A stretch of 6,489 nt of DNA. It comes from SIG440 sp045532055 (GTDB taxonomy: Bacteria > Bacillota > Clostridia > Monoglobales > Monoglobaceae). Where the stretch lies: positions 1 to 6,489 of the forward strand of contig JAZSFF010000017.1 in assembly GCA_045532055.1 (NCBI GenBank). The letters run 5' to 3'. Below the pieces are notes generated by a model that saw nothing but the letters and a program-made list of their open reading frames with translations, did no database searches and was not told the origin of the DNA. Below are positions 1-6,287 of this stretch, in pieces (positions within the stretch are counted from its first letter, which is position 1; each line of letters begins with the position of its first letter). A program made the translations under genes and the position numbers.

Positions 1-49
1 TTCGTGTTGCAAAAGGCGTAATTGCTGATTAATCCCAACAACACAAAAC

Positions 50-80
50 CCACAGGGCAGTCCCCCTGTTGATTTTTTAT
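50..80. terminator. Probable intrinsic terminator between convergent genes
   Basis: A 6-bp perfect stem (ACAGGG at 52-57, CCCTGT at 64-69) encloses a 6-nt loop. On the plus strand it is followed by TTGATTTTTTATTTT, a good U-tract, so it looks like a terminator for a plus-strand gene entering from the left. It lies 16 nt beyond the hpf stop codon and could also stop hpf transcripts, but on the minus strand the stem is followed only by GGGTTTTGTG, a weaker tract. The remaining bases, 1-49, hold no complete gene. Confidence 0.6.
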
Positions 81-85
81 TTTAT

Positions 86-619
86 TTATTCTACTTCAAT
101 CATACCATAATCACCGTCTTTGCGTTTGTAAACAATGCAAAGTTTCATGGTATCTGACAAACGGAATATAAAGAAATCATGGTCAAGCATGTTCATTTGA
201 AGAACCGCCTCTTCGGCTGTCATTGGTTTTGATTCAACCTTCTTTTTCTTTATGATATTAAAGTCTTTCTCTTCAATTATACTTTCTGCATCCTCAACAA
301 CGGTATCATATTCCTCTATACCAGGTTGACGCAAATGTTTGGCAAGTTTGGTCTTGTTTTTTCTTATCTGGCGGTCAAGTTTTGCCAGACAATCATCAGT
401 TGCGGCAATCAAATCTTTGTTCTGCGCCTCAGCCCTGAAAACAAAACCTTTATTCACAAATGTAATTTCCAGAACAATGTCGTTTTTCTGTTCAGCGATA
501 AGGATTTTACATTCCAAATCTTCTTCAAAAAACTTATCAAGTTTTTTAACTTTGTTCAGCAGTTTTTCCTTTCTGCCATCCGACAATTCTACTTTTTTGC
601 AAATTACGTTGTACTTCAT
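86..619 (-). CDS. hpf: Long-form ribosome hibernation promoting factor HPF
   Basis: This 177-residue cytosolic protein is a long-form HPF. In Firmicutes this family dimerises 70S ribosomes into inactive 100S particles in stationary phase or stress. The N-terminal S30AE/YfiA-type domain (about residues 1-95) binds the small subunit near the decoding region; it is lysine-rich and includes the LDRQIRKNKTKLAKH stretch at 81-95. An acidic linker (about 101-118) leads to the C-terminal dimerisation domain (about 119-177). That domain carries the family signature KPMTAEEAVLQMNMLDHDFF (131-150) and the closing YKRKDGDYGMIEVE (164-177). I chose the ATG at 619 because GGAGG lies 7 nt upstream and the family normally begins at this point. 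An in-frame ATG at 661 would add 14 residues. The gene has its own promoter and is not followed by secA, its frequent neighbour in Firmicutes, within the visible sequence. Confidence 0.95.
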   Translation of the reverse strand: MKYNVICKKVELSDGRKEKLLNKVKKLDKFFEEDLECKILIAEQKNDIVLEITFVNKGFVFRAEAQNKDLIAATDDCLAKLDRQIRKNKTKLAKHLRQPGIEEYDTVVEDAESIIEEKDFNIIKKKKVESKPMTAEEAVLQMNMLDHDFFIFRLSDTMKLCIVYKRKDGDYGMIEVE

Positions 620-626
620 CCTCTTG

Positions 627-631
627 CCTCC
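627..631 (-). promoter_or_regulatory. Ribosome binding site of hpf
   Basis: GGAGG is read on the minus strand with a 7-nt spacer to the ATG at 619. It decides the start in favour of MKYNVICKK over the longer in-frame ATG at 661, where only a weaker AGGA lies 7 nt upstream. Confidence 0.85.
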
Positions 632-678
632 GTTCTGATAAACTGACTTGAAAATAGTCATCCTATTTTCCTAATTCA

Positions 679-707
679 ATTATACATTATTTTTACAGTT
701 TTGGCAA
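679..707 (-). promoter_or_regulatory. Sigma-A type promoter of hpf
   Basis: On the minus strand the -35 element TTGCCA (707-702) is separated by exactly 17 nt from a perfect -10 TATAAT (684-679). Transcription would start near 672, giving a leader of about 53 nt before the hpf ATG at 619. The match to the vegetative consensus TTGACA-N17-TATAAT is one base short of perfect. It lies 25 nt or more after the stop of the upstream transporter gene, so hpf can be transcribed independently. I saw no sigma-B or sigma-H type element, though alternative sigma factors often drive hpf in other Firmicutes. Confidence 0.8.
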
Positions 708-720
708 GTATTTTGCTGTA
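694..720. repeat. Short inverted repeat overlapping the hpf -35
   Basis: TACAG (694-698) and CTGTA (716-720) form 5-bp arms separated by 17 nt. The -35 hexamer (702-707) sits between the arms. It could be an operator or a weak hairpin, but the arms are short and could occur by chance in AT-rich sequence. Confidence 0.25.
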
Positions 721-732
721 TTTAAACTATTT

Positions 733-1890
733 TTAACTATATATTGTGTCTATGTCAATAACTGCATTAAATCTTGTGTCTATCTCCACAAGTTTGGATG
801 CTATTATTCTCTTCAATTCATCGATATCGTTATAATCTGCCGGAACCTCTATATCAAATATCAGGTTAATATTATTTGTTCCATTAACCATTCTGAAGTC
901 ATGAATATTCATTCTCTCATCAATACTTTTAACTATTTTCTGCACCGCAGCTCTGTTTTTTGAAGTATACTCGCAATCAACAGATATAGGGTCCATATGA
1001 ATAACTATATGAATTCCCATTTCATAACTTATTTTATGTTCCAACGCATCAATAACTTCATGAATTTCAACAACGTTGCAATTATCCGGAACCTCCGCAT
1101 GAACAGACGCCAGAATACGTCCCGGACCATAATCATGGACTATTAAATCATGAACACCAATTATCCCTGGTGTATCCATAACCATATCCCTTATCTTGTC
1201 TGTCAATTCTTTTGCTGGAGGTGTACCCAGCAATACGCCAATAGTATCCTTTGAAATACCGAAACCTGATAACATTATCATAATTGACACAACTGTTCCC
1301 ACAATACCATCAAGCATGGGAAATTTCACAAACTTGGTGATAAGTGCTGTAACAATTACCGCTCCGGTTGCCACAACATCATTAAGGTTATCTTTTGCTG
1401 ATGCCAAAACCACACCGGAATTTATAGCATTACCCAGTCGCTTGTTGTATACATACATCCCAAACTTAACAGGGACTGAAATGCACAAAATCCCAAGTAG
1501 TAACGGAGATATATGAATTTCTTCCGGATTTAAAATTTTTTGCAACGATGTTTTGAAAAGTTCAAACCCAACCAGCAAAATTATGAATGACACAATCAAT
1601 GAAGAAATATATTCATACCGTCCGTGACCAAATGGATGTTCTTTGTCCGGTTTTCTCTGGCTTAGTTTTGCACCAATAATTGTAACAACCGCCGAACCCG
1701 TATCTGAAAGATTGTTGAATGCATCAGATATAATAGCAATACTCTTCATCGATGCACCCACTATAAATTTTAGCACAAATAAAAACAAATTGCCCACAAT
1801 GCCCCAAATACCTGCAATCACGGACGCCCTTATGCGTTGTTCAGGACTTGTTTTTTCTTCCGCATTACTCTTTACTAATGACTCTGACAA
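733..1890 (-). CDS. CDF metal exporter, MntE-like (probable Mn2+ efflux)
   Basis: This 385-residue inner-membrane protein belongs to the cation diffusion facilitator family, which exports divalent metals by proton antiport. Six membrane segments are visible at about residues 22-46, 49-76, 92-116, 127-148, 160-187 and 190-213. The family motif HPFGHGRYEY is at 85-94. The transport-site residues read N59-x3-D63 in TM2 and D167-x3-D171 in TM5. This NDDD set is the one described for the manganese exporter MntE of Streptococcus pneumoniae and differs from the HD-HD or DD-HD sets of zinc exporters, so I infer Mn2+ as the likely substrate. The cytosolic ZT-dimer domain (about 226-300) is followed by a second, related domain (about 311-384), making the protein longer than the usual roughly 300 residues. 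The start is a TTG 17 nt after the dnaE stop, with GGAGG 9 nt upstream; the next internal ATG would remove TM1. The family is certain, the substrate is not. Confidence 0.9.
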   Translation of the reverse strand: MSESLVKSNAEEKTSPEQRIRASVIAGIWGIVGNLFLFVLKFIVGASMKSIAIISDAFNNLSDTGSAVVTIIGAKLSQRKPDKEHPFGHGRYEYISSLIVSFIILLVGFELFKTSLQKILNPEEIHISPLLLGILCISVPVKFGMYVYNKRLGNAINSGVVLASAKDNLNDVVATGAVIVTALITKFVKFPMLDGIVGTVVSIMIMLSGFGISKDTIGVLLGTPPAKELTDKIRDMVMDTPGIIGVHDLIVHDYGPGRILASVHAEVPDNCNVVEIHEVIDALEHKISYEMGIHIVIHMDPISVDCEYTSKNRAAVQKIVKSIDERMNIHDFRMVNGTNNINLIFDIEVPADYNDIDELKRIIASKLVEIDTRFNAVIDIDTIYS

Positions 1891-1899
1891 CTTCCTTTA

Positions 1900-1904
1900 C
1901 CTCC
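1900..1904 (-). promoter_or_regulatory. Ribosome binding site of the CDF gene (TTG start)
   Basis: GGAGG on the minus strand lies 9 nt before the TTG at 1890-1888 and 3 nt after the dnaE stop codon (1910-1908). It supports the unusual TTG start. The placement suggests that ribosomes finishing dnaE can restart on the transporter gene. Confidence 0.75.
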
Positions 1905-1907
1905 AAG

Positions 1908-4900
1908 TTATTGCACTTTTTTCACACAATCTTCTCCCAGAATTTTTTTCAACTCTGCAACAAACTTATCATCCTTTACCCACATTCCCCTTGGTGCTTG
2001 CAAAGTAACTTTTGTATCCTCATAATAAATCATAACCGGTACTCCGCCATATGTTCCGTCAAGGAGTCCCTTTACTCTGTCAAGCTTTTCCTTTTCATCT
2101 GATTTCAGCTTAAGGTATAATTTTTTGAAATCGGGAATTGTTGTTTCAAGCAATTCGATGCTTTCCATGCGTATTTTTGTGGGTTTTTCCTCCTGAACAT
2201 CCAGATTACCCTGGATAAGGCAAATATTCTCTTCTTTAAGCACATTTTCGAACCGCTTAACTTGTGACGGAAACACCAGCACCTCTATTTCACCTGTTAA
2301 ATCTTCAAAGGTAAGGTATGTCATAAGTTCACCGCGTTTTGTAAGCTGGTCTCTTCGTTTCGCAATCATACCACCAATTTTGACTTTCATATCCGACGCA
2401 AACTTGTTATTTTCGTTTTCTGTAATCTCCAAAACATTTGTGCTGGAATTATTTGCTATAACAGTCTCAAGTCCGTCAAGAGGGTGACCTGAAACATATA
2501 CACCAAGGTACTCCTTTTCAGAATTAAGCAATTCACGTTTTGGAAGTTCCGGCATTTCAGGAAAATCATCTACAGCATCCATGTTTTCTTCAAACATACT
2601 GAAAAAGTCAAGCTGCCCTGACACCGCGTTCTTCTGTTCTCTGACTGCTGAATCAATGACATTTTCATACACATCAAGCAATACAGAACGCTTGAGATTG
2701 AGACTGTCAAAGACACCGCTTTTTATCATAGATTCAACCAATCTTTTGTTAAGCTTTTTGTCCGACATTCTCTGGCAGAAATCTTTGAAAGACGAAAAAG
2801 CACCGTTCTTCCTGCGTTCCTCTGACATATCGTCAATAAATGCAGAACCTACATTTTTGATTGCCGCAAGTCCAAAGCGTATATCCTTTCCGTCAGGAAC
2901 AAAACTGCTATAACTTTTGTTTATGTCCGGGGGCAGCAGATTTATACCCTGTTTTTTTGCAGAAGTTATATATTTTGTAATTTTTGTAGAGTTGCCCAGC
3001 ACACTGGTAAGAACAGCGGCATAAAACTCTGTAGGATAGTGGCATTTGAGCCATGCCGTCTGGTAGGAAACAAATGCATATGCCGCCGCATGTGATTTGT
3101 TAAATGCATATTTTGCAAAGTCCATCATTTCATCAAATATAGTTATTGCTGTTTTTTCGTCAATACCCCGGACTATTGCTCCCTCAACCTCCACCTGACC
3201 ATTTTCATTCTTTACACCGTATACAAAGTTCTTGCGTTCCTGTTCCATTACCTCGGTCTTCTTTTTGGACATAGCTCGCCTTACCAAATCAGCACGACCA
3301 AGGGAATATCCACCAAGCTCACGAACAATCTGCATAACCTGCTCCTGATAGACAATACACCCATAAGTTACATTGAGTATTGGTTCCAAAAGCGGATGCT
3401 TATACTGTACTTTTCCACTGTTTTTATTGGCAATATATTGAGGGATAGAGTCCATTGGTCCCGGTCTGTAAAGTGAAATTCCAGCAATAATATCTTCAAT
3501 GGTTGAGGGTTTAAGTTCTTTCATAAACTCCTTCATTCCCCCGCTTTCCAACTGAAAAACCCCATCGGTATCGCCATTTGAAATCATTTTGTATGTATCA
3601 GGGTCTGACATATCAACACTGTCCATATCAATATCTATTCCATGAGTCAGCTTTATATTCTCAACTGCATCACGAATAACCGTAAGTGTCCTGAGCCCCA
3701 GAAAGTCCATTTTAAGTAGACCCAATCTCTCTATTGTGGTCATAGTAAACTGAGTGGTTATAACATCCTCGTTTCTTGAAAGAGGGACATATGTCTGAAC
3801 CGGTTCACGGGTTATTACAACTCCTGCCGCATGGGTAGAGGTATGTCTGGGAAGTCCCTCAAACTCAGATGACACATCAATAAGTCTTTTTACCTGAGTG
3901 TCTGTTTCATACATAGCCTTTAGCTGATTATTTTCCTGCAACGCACGCTCTATGGTTATATTAAGTTCGTTGGGTATCTGTTTTGCCACGCTGTCGACGA
4001 AACTATATGGCATATCAAGAGCTCGACCTGTATCACGTATTGCAAGTTTTGCCGCCATTGTTCCAAAGGTTACAATCTGTGCAACCTTGTCTGTACCGTA
4101 TTTTTGAATTACATAATCAATAACCTCGCCACGGCGTTCATAACAAAAGTCAATATCAATATCTGGCATGGTTACACGCTCAGGATTCAAAAATCTTTCA
4201 AAGATAAGTTCATACTTTATGGGGTCAATATTGGTTATCTCAAGGCAATATGAAACAATGCTTCCCGCCGCACTCCCTCTTCCAGGGCCAACCATAATTC
4301 CATTTTTACGTGCAAAGTGAATGAAATCCCAAACAATCAAAAAATAATCCACATATCCCATTTCTTCAATGGTTTTAAGCTCATATTCCAGCCTTTCAGT
4401 CATAGATTTGTCTGCATCAGGATAACGTTTTTCAAATCCTTTAAAGCACAACTCTCTCAAATACTGTGGGGATGTATAGCCTTGGGGTAAGTCAAACTTG
4501 GGAAGATGCAACTTGCCAAACTCAATATCAACATCACACATATCCGCAATTTTTTGAGTGTTTTCTATTGCTTCTGGAATGTAAGAAAAAAGGTCAGTCA
4601 TTTCCTCCTCGGACTTTACAAACATCTCCTGCGTTGACATCTTCATCCTGCCCTCATCATTTACGGTCTTTCCCATCTGGATGCACATAAGAATATCCTG
4701 AAACTCCGCATCTTCACGGCTTACATAATGTATGTCATTTGTGGCAACTACTCCCAAATCAAGTTCCCGTGCAAGACGAACAAGCTCACGATTGAGCATT
4801 TTCTGTTCAAAAATGCCGTGGTCCTGAATCTCTATAAAATAATTTTCTTTGCCAAATATATCAATAAACTCAAGTGCTGATTGCTTCGCTTCCTCATAGT

Positions 4901-5348
4901 TGCCATTGAGGATTTTTTTGGACAGCACACCAATCATACACGCACTTAGGGCGATGATTCCCTCACTGTTTTGCCTGAGGACTTCCATATCAATACGGGG
5001 TTTGTAATAAAACCCCTCCACGTACCCTATTGATACAATGTTCATCAAATTCTTATATCCAATATTATTCTTTGCCAGCAAAATAAGATGCGAACTTGCA
5101 GAATCAAGTTCGTGGGTTTTGTCGTGTCTGCTGCGGGCAGCAACATATACTTCGCAACCCAGGATTGGCTTGATTCCTATACTCTTTGCATATTCATAAA
5201 AATCAATAACACCAAACATACAGCCATGGTCAGTTATAGCCATTGAAGTCTGTCCCAGTTCTTTCGCCCTGTTCAGTATTTTTTTGATTGTTCCCTCGCC
5301 GTCCAGCAAGCTGAACGCCGTGTGTGTATGTAAATGTGCAAATGCCAT
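1908..5348 (-). CDS. dnaE: DNA polymerase III alpha subunit DnaE
   Basis: This 1146-residue C-family replicative polymerase has a full-length DnaE1-type architecture. The N-terminal PHP domain (about 1-275) opens with HLHTHTAFSLLDG. It keeps a complete set of putative metal ligands: H7, H9, D16, H41, E66, H87, C137, D205 and H207. The palm carries GPGRGSAAGS (354-363) and the catalytic aspartates D396 and D398 in MPDIDIDF, plus D548 in KMDFLGL; these match E. coli D401, D403 and D555. A helix-hairpin-helix region (about 800-880) precedes a clamp-binding motif, QLDFF at 912-916. An OB fold follows (about 985-1065), then a short C-terminal tail. In Firmicutes that also have PolC, DnaE mainly extends RNA primers; PolC itself is not visible here. 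The start ATG has AAAGGA 9 nt upstream and lies 27 nt after the whiA stop, with the CDF gene following after 17 nt. Confidence 0.97.
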   Translation of the reverse strand: MAFAHLHTHTAFSLLDGEGTIKKILNRAKELGQTSMAITDHGCMFGVIDFYEYAKSIGIKPILGCEVYVAARSRHDKTHELDSASSHLILLAKNNIGYKNLMNIVSIGYVEGFYYKPRIDMEVLRQNSEGIIALSACMIGVLSKKILNGNYEEAKQSALEFIDIFGKENYFIEIQDHGIFEQKMLNRELVRLARELDLGVVATNDIHYVSREDAEFQDILMCIQMGKTVNDEGRMKMSTQEMFVKSEEEMTDLFSYIPEAIENTQKIADMCDVDIEFGKLHLPKFDLPQGYTSPQYLRELCFKGFEKRYPDADKSMTERLEYELKTIEEMGYVDYFLIVWDFIHFARKNGIMVGPGRGSAAGSIVSYCLEITNIDPIKYELIFERFLNPERVTMPDIDIDFCYERRGEVIDYVIQKYGTDKVAQIVTFGTMAAKLAIRDTGRALDMPYSFVDSVAKQIPNELNITIERALQENNQLKAMYETDTQVKRLIDVSSEFEGLPRHTSTHAAGVVITREPVQTYVPLSRNEDVITTQFTMTTIERLGLLKMDFLGLRTLTVIRDAVENIKLTHGIDIDMDSVDMSDPDTYKMISNGDTDGVFQLESGGMKEFMKELKPSTIEDIIAGISLYRPGPMDSIPQYIANKNSGKVQYKHPLLEPILNVTYGCIVYQEQVMQIVRELGGYSLGRADLVRRAMSKKKTEVMEQERKNFVYGVKNENGQVEVEGAIVRGIDEKTAITIFDEMMDFAKYAFNKSHAAAYAFVSYQTAWLKCHYPTEFYAAVLTSVLGNSTKITKYITSAKKQGINLLPPDINKSYSSFVPDGKDIRFGLAAIKNVGSAFIDDMSEERRKNGAFSSFKDFCQRMSDKKLNKRLVESMIKSGVFDSLNLKRSVLLDVYENVIDSAVREQKNAVSGQLDFFSMFEENMDAVDDFPEMPELPKRELLNSEKEYLGVYVSGHPLDGLETVIANNSSTNVLEITENENNKFASDMKVKIGGMIAKRRDQLTKRGELMTYLTFEDLTGEIEVLVFPSQVKRFENVLKEENICLIQGNLDVQEEKPTKIRMESIELLETTIPDFKKLYLKLKSDEKEKLDRVKGLLDGTYGGVPVMIYYEDTKVTLQAPRGMWVKDDKFVAELKKILGEDCVKKVQ

Positions 5349-5357
5349 ATTCTCACA

Positions 5358-5363
5358 TCCTTT
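5358..5363 (-). promoter_or_regulatory. Ribosome binding site of dnaE
   Basis: AAAGGA on the minus strand is 9 nt upstream of the dnaE ATG at 5348. The whole whiA-dnaE gap is only 27 nt and has room for nothing else, which supports co-transcription. Confidence 0.65.
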
Positions 5364-5375
5364 GTATCATGTTTT

Positions 5376-6251
5376 TTAGAGGTCTTCTGCCATAGACAAA
5401 AGTTTTTTAAGTCTGTGGTTTACCCCCGACTTAGACATGGGTGGAACCAACTTTTTCCCCAGTTCATCAAGACTCAAATCCTTGTTGTTTTTCCTCAAAA
5501 CAGCCACCACTTTGAGCTCATCCGACAAGTTGTCCAGGCCTATACGTTCCTCAATTTTCTCGATTGCCTGAATTTGCTTTATTGCAGCGGTTATCACCTT
5601 GTCCATATTTGCTGTTTCGCCGTTTGCTGTGCGGTTAAAATCATTTCTGACCTCACGCTCAATCTTTACATTAAGCACCTCCATCTGGGCACTGAAAGCA
5701 CCCATATGAGTAAGCATATCGCATATAATATCACTGTTTTTGGTATATAGAACAAAGCAATTTTTCCGTTCAACAGACCTTAATTTCAAATCCATTTCAT
5801 CAAGAAGAATTTTAAATCCGTCATGGATTTTTTTGCTGTGGGTAATAAACTCCATATTATAATTTTTGTGTGGGTCAATAACCGTTCCACCACCCAAAAA
5901 CGCCCCCCTCAGAAAGGCATCTCTGCAACACTCACTTTTCGCAACTGTTTCTGCAAATCCCGTTTTTGCAGTTTCATATTCAACTATCTTACGCAGAAGT
6001 TTTTTGTCCGATAATGTGCAGAAAAAGCTGTTTTTCAATTTCTCAACCTCAACAGCCACACCCAGACAAATATTTACAAGTTCAGCAAACCGTTCTATAC
6101 CTTCCCGACTTTCAAAGGAAACCCTTATCTCATATCCCTTGAATCGTCCTGCAAACATTATTATTCCCATCATTTCTGCTTCACAGCAGCAGAGTTCGCC
6201 CATTTCAATTCTGCAAAGACTTTCCTTTGTTTTTAATGAAAAAGATTTCAT
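5376..6251 (-). CDS. whiA: DNA-binding regulator WhiA
   Basis: This 291-residue protein is WhiA, a conserved Gram-positive DNA-binding protein needed for sporulation septation in Streptomyces and linked to cell division and chromosome segregation in Bacillus. Its domains in order are the WhiA N-terminal domain (about 1-105, with ELCCCEAEMMG at 19-29), a LAGLIDADG-homing-endonuclease-like domain (about 106-200, with FLRGAFLGGGTV at 113-124), and a C-terminal helix-turn-helix domain. The last includes FNRTANGETANMDK (205-218) and the recognition region SKSGVNHRLKKL (273-284). The usual NCETAN motif reads NGETAN here, with Cys replaced by Gly. At 291 residues it is slightly short for the family (about 310). 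I chose the ATG at 6251 because MKSFSLKTKESL aligns with typical WhiA starts and AGGAG lies 11 nt upstream; the longer frame from a TTG at 6272 would place that site inside the gene. It sits between murB and dnaE, probably in one operon. Confidence 0.95.
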   Translation of the reverse strand: MKSFSLKTKESLCRIEMGELCCCEAEMMGIIMFAGRFKGYEIRVSFESREGIERFAELVNICLGVAVEVEKLKNSFFCTLSDKKLLRKIVEYETAKTGFAETVAKSECCRDAFLRGAFLGGGTVIDPHKNYNMEFITHSKKIHDGFKILLDEMDLKLRSVERKNCFVLYTKNSDIICDMLTHMGAFSAQMEVLNVKIEREVRNDFNRTANGETANMDKVITAAIKQIQAIEKIEERIGLDNLSDELKVVAVLRKNNKDLSLDELGKKLVPPMSKSGVNHRLKKLLSMAEDL

Positions 6252-6262
6252 TTTGCGGCTCA

Positions 6263-6269
6263 CTCCTTT
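6263..6269 (-). promoter_or_regulatory. Ribosome binding site of whiA
   Basis: AAAGGAG on the minus strand is 11 nt from the ATG at 6251, a slightly long spacing. It excludes the in-frame GTG at 6263, which it overlaps, and the TTG at 6272, which lies upstream of it. Confidence 0.7.
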
Positions 6270-6287
6270 CAAACAGAAATCAAATAT

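Noticed and set aside
326..646. Plus-strand open frames opposite hpf (326-646 and 339-638)
   Set aside because: They lie entirely opposite the well-supported hpf gene, have no ribosome binding site and show phenylalanine/serine-rich shadow composition with no recognisable domain.
1196..2102. Plus-strand open frames opposite the CDF gene and the dnaE 3' end (1196-1516, 1643-2008, 1848-2102)
   Set aside because: They are antisense shadows of confident genes; the hydrophobic stretches mirror the coding strand and no family motif is visible.
2581..4690. Plus-strand open frames opposite dnaE (2581-2913, 4466-4690)
   Set aside because: Both are fully antisense to conserved DnaE coding sequence, with no initiation signal or known domain.
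5349..5370. A tiny ATG-started frame (5 codons then TGA) in the whiA-dnaE gap
   Set aside because: It is only MIQRM followed by a stop, overlaps the dnaE ribosome binding site, and is within chance expectation.
5650..5940. The LAGLIDADG-like segment of WhiA as a homing endonuclease or mobile element
   Set aside because: The endonuclease-like fold is a standard degenerate part of every WhiA protein; it is in frame with the WhiA N-terminal and helix-turn-helix domains and is not an insertion.
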